A stretch of DNA of 61,922 nt from NCBI RefSeq assembly GCF_009663145.1, contig NZ_VKHR01000024.1, positions 1-61,922 of the forward strand, read 5' to 3'. The translations under genes and the position numbers were made by a program. The notes below the pieces were generated by a model that ran no database searches, was not told the origin of the DNA, and saw only the letters and a program-made list of their open reading frames with translations. This DNA is from Shewanella sp. TC10. GTDB taxonomy: Bacteria > Pseudomonadota > Gammaproteobacteria > Enterobacterales > Shewanellaceae. Below, piece after piece: positions 47,080 to 56,161 of the stretch. Position 1 is the stretch's first letter. The number at the start of each line of letters is the position of its first letter.

Positions 47080-47769
47080 CTACACAAACCTAAAGCCAAT
47101 CCCCCGAACAGTTTTAATATATTTTTCAGCAGGAAGCTTAGTTTCAAGTTTTCTACGTAAGTTTTTAATATGAAAATCAGCACTGCGATCATAGCCTTGA
47201 TACCCATAACCAATTGCTTGTTCTACTAACATTGCTCTAGAAAACGCAACGTTAGGACTATTCATAAACAGCTTAAGTAAATCAAATTCTGTAGGAGTCA
47301 AATGAAGTTCTGAGTTTTCAATAACGACTCTATGTGAAATAAGATCAAGTGTTATTGCACCGTAGACAATATTATTAGTTGGTTTTGTTGAGGTACTGGG
47401 CATTGTACGCTTAAGTAAAGCTTTTACTCGATACACCATCTCTTTAAGATTAAAGGGTTTACAGAGATAATCGTCAGCGCCTAACTCGAATCCTATAATA
47501 CGGTCAGATTCACTATTTTTGGATGTGACAAACATAATAGGTAAATTATTAGATTTCCTGATTTCACCACATAGGCTTAAACCATCAATCCCAGGCATCA
47601 TTACATCAAGTAATAATAGGTCAGGAATATTACTTTCCATCGCTAACAACAAATTTTTTCCATTACTAAAATGGCGAGTTTGAAAGCCTTCTAGTGTTAA
47701 GTACTCTTGCATTACACTGGCTAGTCTTGCATCATCTTCGACAATCCAAATGTGAGTTTCATTTATCAT
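47080..47769 (-). CDS. OmpR-family response regulator
   Basis: 229 residues: receiver domain with the acidic pair Glu11-Asp12, phosphoacceptor Asp55 (LLLLDVMMPG) and Lys of LCKPF, followed by a winged-helix DNA-binding domain (LTPTEFDLLKLF, SADFHIKNLRRKLE, IKTVRGIGFRFV). It follows the sensor kinase gene by 44 bases in one operon. Its position between the outer-membrane conduit and the tetraheme genes makes it a candidate regulator of the electron-transfer locus. The target is not shown by sequence. Confidence 0.92.
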   Translation of the reverse strand: MINETHIWIVEDDARLASVMQEYLTLEGFQTRHFSNGKNLLLAMESNIPDLLLLDVMMPGIDGLSLCGEIRKSNNLPIMFVTSKNSESDRIIGFELGADDYLCKPFNLKEMVYRVKALLKRTMPSTSTKPTNNIVYGAITLDLISHRVVIENSELHLTPTEFDLLKLFMNSPNVAFSRAMLVEQAIGYGYQGYDRSADFHIKNLRRKLETKLPAEKYIKTVRGIGFRFV

Positions 47770-47813
47770 AACTCTACGCTCTAATTTATATTATATATTT
47801 AGCCCTGCTCACT

Positions 47814-49256
47814 TTAAGCAGCTGTTGAGGTAGTAAATGGCAAAGTGATCATAATTTTTAAGCCTCCTTTACTCCCTTGAGTTGCAGTAATTTGCCCCTG
47901 ATGTGACTCTATAATAGCTTTACAAATAGCTAGTCCTAATCCACTACCACCAGTATTACGACTTCGTGAATTCTCAACCCTGTATAAGTAATCAAAGATA
48001 AAAGGAAGATCTGAAACAGGAACGCCAGGCCCTGTGTCTTCCACTTCCACTACAATAGTACTGTTTGATTGCAAGAACCTCACACTAATATTGGTTGAGG
48101 AATGACTATATGAAATACAGTTATTTAGCAAATTAATGAAAACTTGTACCAACTTATTTGAATCAAGGTTAAGCGTTTGTTCTTCAGTTAATTGGTTGTG
48201 TTGAGTTACTACTAATTTTGCTTGTTGTAGTCGTGAGCTACAAGAGGCTAGTGCAATATCAAATGACTCAAGGATGCATTTACTGCTTTGTATTTTAAGG
48301 TTTACCCAACGCTCTGGGGCAACAACAATTTGTAAATCATTGATTAACTTGTGTAACTGATCAACGTCCCCCAACACTACATCAAGTCGTTTAATATCTA
48401 TTTTTCTGACACCATCATGCATAGCTTGAATATCAGCTCTTATATTAGCTAACGGAGAGTTTAATTCATGAGAAAGTGCACTTACCCACCTTTTTTGCCC
48501 ATATTCATAAACCTTAAGTTGATGAGCTACCTCATTGTAATTCTGTAATAAACAGTTGAGTTCATCATTGTTTTTTACTGGGGCTTCGAAATCAAAATCT
48601 CTAGCCTTAATTTTTTTTGCAGCAACTCGTAATTGTTTTACTGGACGTAAAATATAAGCAGTAATGATTATCGACAAGCTAACAGAAACTAAAATTAATA
48701 TAGTGAACATTGGAAGAGAATATATTAACCACCATGTTTTAAAAAAGCTTAATGTGAGCTTTTTAGGTAAGTTAAGGAATCCAATCGTTTTACCGTTACT
48801 CTGAATAGGCTCTTTTACCATTTGAATATTATGATTACATGGGCCAGAAATGCACTGTTGACTTGAAGAGCTCAATGTTGAAAGGTTTATATATCGTCTT
48901 GAAATAAAAAGCAGCACCTGCTCTTTGTTTTGTCCTAGGTCAGAAATGCTATTTATAATAACTGTTTCCATAGGGTGAGCATATTCAAAGCTTGCGCTTT
49001 CAAAGCTATTTTTCTTCATCCTAAGGAATGTGTCATTAGATTTTAAACTTTCAAAACTTCCATGTTGTTCATAATAATTTATGAGTACAGTTATCAAATC
49101 TCTTTTTGCATGCTCCTCAAAAATATCAATATTGGCATGCATCCTATTCGATACGTAATAAAGAGTCATAAAGGTGACTAAAACAATAATGAGTAAAGTA
49201 TGACCAACAAAAGCAATGAGAAGCTTTGAATACAAGCTCGAAAAGTTTATCTTCAT
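47814..49256 (-). CDS. Sensor histidine kinase (BaeS/CpxA-like)
   Basis: 480 residues from the ATG at 49256; the frame extends to a TTG at 49304 that would put a polar extension before the first helix. Order: membrane helix, periplasmic sensor of about 150 residues with a Cys pair (QQCISGPCNH) that could respond to redox state, second membrane helix, HAMP (LRPVKQLRVAAKKI), HisKA with His263 (ALSHELNSP), and ATPase domain with the N-box (INLLNNCISYS), DTGPGVP and GSGLGLAI. It is co-transcribed with the response regulator. The operon is notably AT-rich compared with the cytochrome genes. Confidence 0.9.
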   Translation of the reverse strand: MKINFSSLYSKLLIAFVGHTLLIIVLVTFMTLYYVSNRMHANIDIFEEHAKRDLITVLINYYEQHGSFESLKSNDTFLRMKKNSFESASFEYAHPMETVIINSISDLGQNKEQVLLFISRRYINLSTLSSSSQQCISGPCNHNIQMVKEPIQSNGKTIGFLNLPKKLTLSFFKTWWLIYSLPMFTILILVSVSLSIIITAYILRPVKQLRVAAKKIKARDFDFEAPVKNNDELNCLLQNYNEVAHQLKVYEYGQKRWVSALSHELNSPLANIRADIQAMHDGVRKIDIKRLDVVLGDVDQLHKLINDLQIVVAPERWVNLKIQSSKCILESFDIALASCSSRLQQAKLVVTQHNQLTEEQTLNLDSNKLVQVFINLLNNCISYSHSSTNISVRFLQSNSTIVVEVEDTGPGVPVSDLPFIFDYLYRVENSRSRNTGGSGLGLAICKAIIESHQGQITATQGSKGGLKIMITLPFTTSTAA

Positions 49257-49462
49257 ATTACTATTTAATAATATTAAATTTTTAATGAACAATTTGTAAC
49301 ACAACTCAAAAATCTTTCTTGTGACTTAGTTATCAGTACTCTCAAAATCATATGACCATTTATTAATAAAACAATGATGCATATCTAACTTGCTCTCTTA
49401 ATACACCACTAACGCTCACACAAACCTCATAATTGCCAATTAATATTATTCCATAAAATATG

Positions 49463-49480
49463 AATGTAAAAATATACATT
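49463..49480 (+). promoter_or_regulatory. Palindrome upstream of LuxR-type regulator 1
   Basis: AATGTA, 6 bases, TACATT: an 18-bp inverted repeat 47 bases before the regulator start. A matching AATGTA half-site occurs near 50376 in the leader of tetraheme gene 1, so it may be an autoregulatory operator. This is inference. Confidence 0.35.
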
Positions 49481-49527
49481 ATATTTTCCATACAAAACAT
49501 ATGAGTATTAAGATCAAGGAGTCTCAA

Positions 49528-50253
49528 ATGACTGATATAGAGGCAATCAATAACGAGTTACATTCTCAATTGAAAGATTTTAACTATTGCAAGATTTCTT
49601 ATCGTGTTTATCCGAGTGAAGCATTGCGTGGATATAAACACAGCCAGTCTAAAGCATACCATCAGTTGGAAAAGTACCCTCTGTTTTCAATGACTCCAGC
49701 CCATTCACGATTTATGGAAAAATATATAAAATTACAACAGAAAAAAGACATAAAAATAGAACCTTTCATGTTCACAGGCGAATGGCCTGATGGATTTGTA
49801 CCCCCTACTGCAGTAGAGAATGACAGCTATGGATTGGCCAAAAATGCCTTGTTTTCTGAATATGAAATAAACAGTGAGTATTCATTATATGTGCAACTTC
49901 CAGGGGATAAATTTGTTGGCCACTTTATTTTCCATTCAAAACTTAACAATATTGATTTGAATACATTGCTATCTCAAAAGTTTGTTAAAAAAAACCTGGA
50001 ACTAACTCATTTCTATTTATCAAGAACATACCCTTCAATAATCAACCCTTATGTTAATGATGGAAAAATAAAAAAACGGACTCTAAGCGTGTTGGAGCAA
50101 GTAGCAAGAGGAGCTAATAGACATGAAACAGCTAACACACTTTTTATGTCATCTAGAGGCGTTGACTACCACCTAGAGAAAATTAGAGAAAACTTCAAAG
50201 CAAAAAATAACTCTGATTTAATTCGGTTAGTCAAAGAAGGATGCATCATCTAA
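49528..50253 (+). CDS. LuxR-type HTH regulator 1, linked to tetraheme lipoprotein 1
   Basis: 241 residues. AGGAG 6 bases upstream fixes the ATG at 49528 rather than the ATG at 49501. The C-terminal 60 residues are a LuxR/GerE-like HTH in divergent form (LSVLEQVARGANRHETANTLFMSSRGVDYHLEKI across helices). The N-terminal 170 residues resemble no domain I can name; the size suits a ligand-binding module, but the invariant residues of AHL receptors are not evident. The SxRGVDYHL recognition helix is shared with the regulators at 54881 and 60440. It precedes tetraheme gene 1 on the same strand, 192 bases away, and probably controls it. Confidence 0.82.
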   Translation: MTDIEAINNELHSQLKDFNYCKISYRVYPSEALRGYKHSQSKAYHQLEKYPLFSMTPAHSRFMEKYIKLQQKKDIKIEPFMFTGEWPDGFVPPTAVENDSYGLAKNALFSEYEINSEYSLYVQLPGDKFVGHFIFHSKLNNIDLNTLLSQKFVKKNLELTHFYLSRTYPSIINPYVNDGKIKKRTLSVLEQVARGANRHETANTLFMSSRGVDYHLEKIRENFKAKNNSDLIRLVKEGCII

Positions 50254-50445
50254 AAATATTTATAAATCATAAAAAATTATCAAATTAAATATATACATTT
50301 TCTATATAACAGTTTTAATCCAATACAAAAATTTTACAAAAAGGAATAAATCATATTTTCATAAGCATATTATTAGAATGTACTTTTTAATTAATAAAAA
50401 TAATAAAAACTTATCACAAATAAAATGAGAAAAATTGAGATGATA

Positions 50446-52278
50446 ATGAATAAGAAATCGTTGTATTTATCAATAATAATTGCCTTAGGCTTAACAGGCT
50501 GTGGTTCAGACAATAATGGTGCTGAATCAACGATACCGGAAATACCAGAAACATCTGAACCTAAACATGAAAGCCTTACAGTTAATATAGAGCCTAATGA
50601 AACCTTAGAAGATGATATTACAGTCTACCTAGGACGATGGTACGCATGCAATGGCACAGAGGCATCGGCATTTTGTGATAGTGATGGTAGAAATGTAATT
50701 GTTTCTGATGAAAGTAAATATGTCATGACTATTCCATCAGAAGACTTAATTGAAGAATTTGGCGGTAAGTCAGCCTATAGTGCAATTCTTCAAGATGGTC
50801 ACTTTTCAGTACTTGACTTAATGGAGTATGTCAGCCGTAAACGTGATGATTTTAATTTAAATGTAGGTGACTTTGATCCCGCGATTGGAACCTATCGCTT
50901 TACAGTAGATTTTGATGCCAACGGCGACGGTATTATAGATGTCAATGATCCTGAAGAATATCAAAACCCCAATTGGTATTCTCGATTCATGTACAACTCA
51001 GGCGAATTCCAACGTGAAGTAGTCGATCCTGCAATTGAAGCAACCTATACACCTACCGACCTAATGGTGGTTCGCTCAGGCTCATTATTCCGTCTACAAC
51101 CTTACTCAGAAGATATGACTCATCGCCGCGAAGAAGTTCAAGCGATGATGGTTGATAGAGTCTCGTCAAATAATGATAAGGTCGTTATCGAAAAGATAAC
51201 GATAAATGTCAATGGTGAAGCGACCATATATGAAAACGTAGAAGTTAATTCATACGGAATGCGTTCTGATCTATTTAAAGAAGGCGTGATAACCTACTTG
51301 GATATCTTACTAAGCCTCAATGATAGCCTAGAGCATGACGCAAAAGTGGATCTAAGTTATTGGCCACAATTATCTACTGGCGCAAATGTTGGCTCATTTT
51401 CGATAGTAGGGCTTAATGATGTCCGCTCTGCTGGCTGGTCTGGATGGGTTATCTTTGCAGATCAAGCCGACACAGGTAAAGATTTTTTCAACCCTCGTGG
51501 AGCAGTCGTCACCGCAGAAACAGTTCAGGCAAATCGAAGCTATTGTCCTTGGATGGGAAGTGATATAACGTTGGATCAAGCCCAACTTTGTTTAGATGAC
51601 TGGAAAACCATTGCTGATGGGCACATCATGCCTGATGTATGGGTAATGAATGCCCCCCCTAAAAGTATCACTCTCAATTACATGGAAGCGATGTGGAGTC
51701 AGTGGCAAACAACCGAGCTATTTAGAGCTGGTGATGGACTTGGTAAAGAATACGACATAACTAAAGCTGTAGCACCATTAACACAAGAGCACTTTGGCTG
51801 GGGCATAGCTGATTGTAGCCTTTGTCACAGTGTCGATAACGTCCACTTAAATGGCGACTCACCAAGTTTACCTGGTACAGCTGAACCTTATTACTGCGCT
51901 CAATGTCATAGCAGTAACGGGGCACCGATTGGACATGGAGAAACATCTCGCTGTCATTGGTGCCACTCTGAGGATAAGTTAATGACAAATCATGGAGGAG
52001 CGTCTGCAAGAGGTTTAGCAAATAACCTAACCTGCAATGATAGTTTATTAAATAATGTTCACCCTGATTATGCTGGTGAAAGCGAGCTAATTGGACCTTG
52101 CGCTAACAAAGCGAACCTCACAACATCACCAATTCATGACAAAGCATTTAACAAAAGAACTGCCTATTCTGATATTGCTTACCCAGAAGATTTGATGGCA
52201 GTAGGAAACAGTGACTGGCACTCAGATGAGCAGTTTCCTGACCCATATTCTTGTGTTACGTGCCACCCAAATCAGTAA
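50446..52278 (+). CDS. Tetraheme lipoprotein cytochrome, paralog 1
   Basis: About 610 residues. Lipobox LTGC after MNKKSLYLSIIIALG; upstream ATGs at 50425 and 50440 are also in frame. The N-terminal 450 residues form a region found in all three paralogs: a YLGRWYAC start with a Cys pair, VLDLMEYV, an EF-hand-like acidic loop at about 155-165 (DFDANGDGIID), a YSEDMTHRREEVQ block, LSTGANVGSF and GWSGWVIF. The C-terminus has four CXXCH sites (residues 457, 484, 503 and 603) within HFGWGIADC, YYCAQC, HWCHSED and DPYSCVTC contexts. I know no characterised homolog. It may be an outer-membrane terminal reductase or electron shuttle for the DmsEF-type conduit. Confidence 0.82.
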   Translation: MNKKSLYLSIIIALGLTGCGSDNNGAESTIPEIPETSEPKHESLTVNIEPNETLEDDITVYLGRWYACNGTEASAFCDSDGRNVIVSDESKYVMTIPSEDLIEEFGGKSAYSAILQDGHFSVLDLMEYVSRKRDDFNLNVGDFDPAIGTYRFTVDFDANGDGIIDVNDPEEYQNPNWYSRFMYNSGEFQREVVDPAIEATYTPTDLMVVRSGSLFRLQPYSEDMTHRREEVQAMMVDRVSSNNDKVVIEKITINVNGEATIYENVEVNSYGMRSDLFKEGVITYLDILLSLNDSLEHDAKVDLSYWPQLSTGANVGSFSIVGLNDVRSAGWSGWVIFADQADTGKDFFNPRGAVVTAETVQANRSYCPWMGSDITLDQAQLCLDDWKTIADGHIMPDVWVMNAPPKSITLNYMEAMWSQWQTTELFRAGDGLGKEYDITKAVAPLTQEHFGWGIADCSLCHSVDNVHLNGDSPSLPGTAEPYYCAQCHSSNGAPIGHGETSRCHWCHSEDKLMTNHGGASARGLANNLTCNDSLLNNVHPDYAGESELIGPCANKANLTTSPIHDKAFNKRTAYSDIAYPEDLMAVGNSDWHSDEQFPDPYSCVTCHPNQ

Positions 52279-52923
52279 TATTCAAAAGTAAAAAGCGACA
52301 CTGTCTAAGCTTATCGATATCACTATCGGTAAGCTTTTTTACGTGTGAAGTATGCATTATTTTTTACAGTATTTATCTGTATGCGGAGCATCCTTTGTTT
52401 GAAGTAGAGGTAATTTCAAGTTACTTCGATCTTTCTTTCTAGTAGAAAGTTTTATACCCAATTAACCCTTTAAGTCACAACTGCATAAACAGGCAACAAA
52501 ATCCATAATGACTAAAGCACTCCTATGACATATAACAAAATTCAAACTCTCAAGATATTGGTTACAGAGTGTTTTTCCATTATTGGATTAATTTAGCCTC
52601 TGTACATTCAGGCTGTACTTGATTGCTTGATAGTGAGTGCGCAACAAAGTGACTTTCTGTTAACTAGAATGACCATTCATCTCAATCCGCATTAGTTACT
52701 TTAGTGACATTCGTCATAACTTAGTAGTAAACCGAGTTTTACTATGAAACCTAACATCAATTTTTTAGATGCTGAAAACATACACTAATACAGCTGAAAA
52801 ACAGCACAGACTAAGTGCTGTCAGCACGTGACAAGTGATTTAAACAAAGTCTCTAATAATTCGAAACGAGCTGTTGATTACTTGTTCACTGTTTTCTTGT
52901 TTGTAACTTTTAAGGATCTGATG
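52279..52923. other. Intergenic region between tetraheme genes 1 and 2
   Basis: 645 bases holding the terminator at 52307-52340 and then AT-rich sequence leading to paralog 2. The frame of paralog 2 is open back to 52828, but its signal peptide begins at 52921-52924. No other gene was seen. Confidence 0.55.
52307..52340 (+). terminator. Intrinsic terminator after tetraheme gene 1
   Basis: 12-bp stem AAGCTTATCGAT/ATCGGTAAGCTT with one G-T pair, 6-base loop, T-tract. Confidence 0.85.
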
Positions 52924-54810
52924 ATGAGCAAGCTTAGATACCCGCTTTTGCTGTCCGCGATAATGTTAGCCGCCTGTGGCTCTGATGACAGCAGCAGTGT
53001 TCCAGACGACAGTACGCCTGTTGAGGAAAATACCCCTGTTGAAGATAATACACCTGCTGTAGATCTTCCTGATAATTTTGATCTTCAAGTTCAACTCAAC
53101 GATCCATTAGAGGGTGATGTCCACTTCTATATCGGTCGTTGGTACCCTTGTAGTGATACGCATCCGGAGTTTTGTACGGCTGATGACAATTTAGATTACG
53201 ATGAAGATCTAAACAATGTATTCACTCCTGATTCGACTAAGTACGAGATGACCATTAAGGCTTCTGATCTCAAACGCGAGATGGGCCAATCTATCAACCC
53301 TCAAGTGGCTGATGGACAGTTCACCATCTTAGATTTAATGCTCTATGTCAGTAAAATTCGTGATGATTTTCATATCGATTATCAGTTTGACGAGTCCATA
53401 GCCACTTATCGATTTGTAACCAGCTTTGATAACGACGGTAACGGAACCTTTGATGAAAATGATGGTGAAGAAAACTTCGAAAACGCAAACTGGTACCCAC
53501 GCTTTACTTACACTGGTGGTAACTTTAAGCGTGAAATTGGCCCGCCAACTCTAGAAGCTATGTACGAACGCCCTGAAGAGTTTATGCTTCGTCCGAATGC
53601 TGAAGTACGCTACGAACCATTCACCCCTGTAATGACCGAACGCCGCGATTATGTACAAGCTCTTGAGGTTCAGCGCCTTAAAGACAATGACGGTAAAGTC
53701 GTTTTAGGCGAAATCCAAGTGGATTTTGGTGATGGCAATGTTATTACCATCGCAGAAAATATCACCGTAGATAATTACAATCTAAGACCTGATCTATTCG
53801 TCGATGGTGTTTACACTATTGCCGATGCATTAATGACTGCACATAATGATGAGTCCCTAAATGTTGATATCGGCTTTACAGTTTGGCCTACCCTGTCAAC
53901 AGGCTCTAACGTCGGCGCATATGCTATAACCAGTGTTCAGGGTGATCGAGCAGAAGGCTTTAATGGTTGGTTGATGTATTCCGGTGAAAATGAAACCGCG
54001 TCTGATTTCTTCGCTGATGGCATAATGGGGGGCATGACTCCAACTGTAGCGACCATATTGGGCAATCGCGCTAAATACTGCCCTTGGATTGAAGATATGA
54101 CTGAGCAGCAAGCCCAATGGTGTATTGATGACTTTAACAATATATTCGGCGGTAACATGCTCCATCATATGTCCGACTCTTGGGTAATAAACTACCCTCA
54201 TGAGGTTGTTAAGCTCAAAAAGTCTTCACAAAACGGTTTATGGATGGTGCCAGCCTACCATTATGCCGATGGTCAATATGAATGGTACGACATCAATAAA
54301 GCAGTAGCGCCAATGGATGACAGTCATTTTGGCTGGGGAATTGCTGACTGTAGCCAATGTCACAGTATTGATAATGTTCACTTAGACGGTGATTCACCAT
54401 TACTTCCATCCACAGCAGAACCATACTACTGTGCTCAGTGTCATGGTAGCAATGGCGCACCAACTGGCCATGGTGAAGAATCACGCTGTCATTGGTGTCA
54501 CTCTGAAGACAAACAGATGATCAACCATGGCGGTGCTTCTTTGAAACTGCAAGTACAGGACATTGAATGTCATGAGAGCATAGTCGATGAATCAGGTAAT
54601 GCTGTGAAAGGACCATGTGCTAACACATTGGCTGAGACCAAAGGCCGTCCAGTGCATGATAAAGGCAATAATATTGGAGCTTACTACGAAGCAGATATGC
54701 TGAGTTCTGGAAGCAGTGATTACCACATGGACTCACAATTCCCTGATCCATACTCTTGTATAACTTGTCACCCAAACACGCAGATGGATGTAAACACCAG
54801 CGCTAACTAA
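52924..54810 (+). CDS. Tetraheme lipoprotein cytochrome, paralog 2
   Basis: About 628 residues. AAGGA 7 bases upstream supports the ATG at 52924 (a second ATG is at 52921). Lipobox LAAC, then an acidic linker of repeated VEENTPVEDNTP-like units. The body is similar to paralog 1 throughout: YIGRWYPC, ILDLMLYV, the acidic loop DNDGNGTFDEND, FTPVMTERRDYVQ, LSTGSNVGAY, and GFNGWLMY. Four CXXCH haem sites: CSQCH, CAQCH, CHWCH, CITCH. Non-haem Cys pairs (YCPW..CIDD, ECHE..GPCAN) are shared with paralog 1 and may form disulfides. The related regulator gene is convergent, directly downstream. Confidence 0.83.
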   Translation: MSKLRYPLLLSAIMLAACGSDDSSSVPDDSTPVEENTPVEDNTPAVDLPDNFDLQVQLNDPLEGDVHFYIGRWYPCSDTHPEFCTADDNLDYDEDLNNVFTPDSTKYEMTIKASDLKREMGQSINPQVADGQFTILDLMLYVSKIRDDFHIDYQFDESIATYRFVTSFDNDGNGTFDENDGEENFENANWYPRFTYTGGNFKREIGPPTLEAMYERPEEFMLRPNAEVRYEPFTPVMTERRDYVQALEVQRLKDNDGKVVLGEIQVDFGDGNVITIAENITVDNYNLRPDLFVDGVYTIADALMTAHNDESLNVDIGFTVWPTLSTGSNVGAYAITSVQGDRAEGFNGWLMYSGENETASDFFADGIMGGMTPTVATILGNRAKYCPWIEDMTEQQAQWCIDDFNNIFGGNMLHHMSDSWVINYPHEVVKLKKSSQNGLWMVPAYHYADGQYEWYDINKAVAPMDDSHFGWGIADCSQCHSIDNVHLDGDSPLLPSTAEPYYCAQCHGSNGAPTGHGEESRCHWCHSEDKQMINHGGASLKLQVQDIECHESIVDESGNAVKGPCANTLAETKGRPVHDKGNNIGAYYEADMLSSGSSDYHMDSQFPDPYSCITCHPNTQMDVNTSAN

Positions 54811-54830
54811 CGCTATCTAATCTGAGTAGC

Positions 54831-54867
54831 AAAAAGCGCCAGCCAGATTAACTGGTTGGCGCTTTTT
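54831..54867. terminator. Bidirectional terminator between tetraheme gene 2 and regulator 2
   Basis: 16-bp stem AAAAAGCGCCAGCCAG pairing with its complement (one G-T), 5-base loop, T-tracts on both strands. Confidence 0.9.
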
Positions 54868-54880
54868 AATGGGCTGAAGT

Positions 54881-55669
54881 TTAGGAAAGGACTTTGAACT
54901 TGTAGGCGCTGCTGACTAATTGAGCATTAGTTTTGGCATTAAATAAATATTTAAGTTTATTTAAATGGTAATCGACCCCTCGCTCGGTTAAAAACAATCG
55001 TTCAGCAATGTCGATACGATTGAAACCTTCAGCGACTAACTCCAATACCGAACGTCCTTTGGAGGAAATCAATCCCAATCCAATAATGGGGTTAATCTCA
55101 GGAGCAGCAGTACTAGATACTGCCACCTTATGAAAATGTTGTATTTTTTGCTCTATTTGAGGTTTTATTTCAGCTAGGCGATTACTGAGTTCCTCTTTTG
55201 ATTCACTACTCATTAACAGAAAACAACCTTTGAATGCAGGCTGATCTTCATAATCACAACGACAAACTAAGCGGGTGCTAACACCGTACTTGTCCAATAC
55301 CGAACGACATATTTTGCTGCTCTTGTCATCCCCTTCGTAACTAAAAATCTTAAACGGGCTATTAGATAGTCCGTTTTGTATATTGGGATCATGATGAATC
55401 GCTAATTGCTCGTAATCTCTCCGTAGCTGCTTCATTCGTTTGTTCGAGAAAAGGAAATTATTCATTTTATGCTGCTTTTTATAAGTCACAGGCTTTGCCA
55501 GCAAAGACTCACTGTACTTAACTTTGTCACTAAAAAAGAGTAAATAAGTTGCCCCAATAAAACCAAACTCGGTAGCAATCTCTTCCAAGCAACTTTCTAA
55601 CCACAAAACACGCTGATTTTTGGCTTTATCAGGCTCATCATTTATTATTCTCAAATTAGCATTACTCAT
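54881..55669 (-). CDS. LuxR-type HTH regulator 2, linked to tetraheme lipoprotein 2
   Basis: 262 residues; AGGAT about 7 bases before the ATG. The C-terminal HTH (LELVAEGFNRIDIAERLFL followed by TERGVDYHLNKL) matches the divergent LuxR type of regulators 1 and 3, and the ending NAKTNAQLVSS resembles that of regulator 1. The N-terminal domain is of similar size but weakly conserved, containing CRSV and CRCDYED cysteines. It is convergent with paralog 2, sharing the hairpin at 54831-54867, and is transcribed from the far side. Confidence 0.82.
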   Translation of the reverse strand: MSNANLRIINDEPDKAKNQRVLWLESCLEEIATEFGFIGATYLLFFSDKVKYSESLLAKPVTYKKQHKMNNFLFSNKRMKQLRRDYEQLAIHHDPNIQNGLSNSPFKIFSYEGDDKSSKICRSVLDKYGVSTRLVCRCDYEDQPAFKGCFLLMSSESKEELSNRLAEIKPQIEQKIQHFHKVAVSSTAAPEINPIIGLGLISSKGRSVLELVAEGFNRIDIAERLFLTERGVDYHLNKLKYLFNAKTNAQLVSSAYKFKVLS

Positions 55670-56161
55670 ATAACTTATCCTTTTTATTAAGCCAATTATT
55701 GCGAATACTAACGATAGCCTCTGATGGTTTCAGTGACTTCAACCTGCCACCTGAAAACAGTGTGACATGTCATAGCTAATTGTGTGATTTGATTATCATT
55801 TCAGTATAAAAAATGTTACTTAATTGCATATCCCCACCCAAATCATACTCAAAATATCGGCAGCTGAATGTGCATCAAACAAGCAAAATGTTTTATGAAG
55901 TTAAAGGAAAGAGTTAGAACGGCAATATAATAGCGCAGTAGATAACCCTAATGACTCAGGTCTATTACTAATATATGTAACTTGAAAACTATTGGTATAT
56001 TTTAAGATTCTCGACCAAGCTTGGCTTAGCCATAAATGCTCGAGTTTATTGCTCTATCGAGCTTTACTAGGTTTGTTAGCTGTTATTCTTCCCCCCCAAG
56101 AACTCTTGTTAGCTAGCTTTACGCAGGTAAAGATAGCTAACAAGGTTGTATAAAATCTAAG
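55670..56161. other. Intergenic region right of regulator 2
   Basis: 492 bases with the promoter side of regulator 2, a run of seven C at 56091-56097 and the long hairpin at 56105-56144. No ORF was seen. Confidence 0.5.
56105..56144 (-). repeat. Long hairpin downstream of the ABC permease gene
   Basis: 11-bp stem CTTGTTAGCTA/TAGCTAACAAG, one mismatch, then a 6-bp stem CTTTAC/GTAAAG with loop GCAG. It starts 18 bases after the permease stop. It lacks a T-tract, so it is more likely an mRNA 3' stabiliser or a protein site than a classical terminator. Confidence 0.7.
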
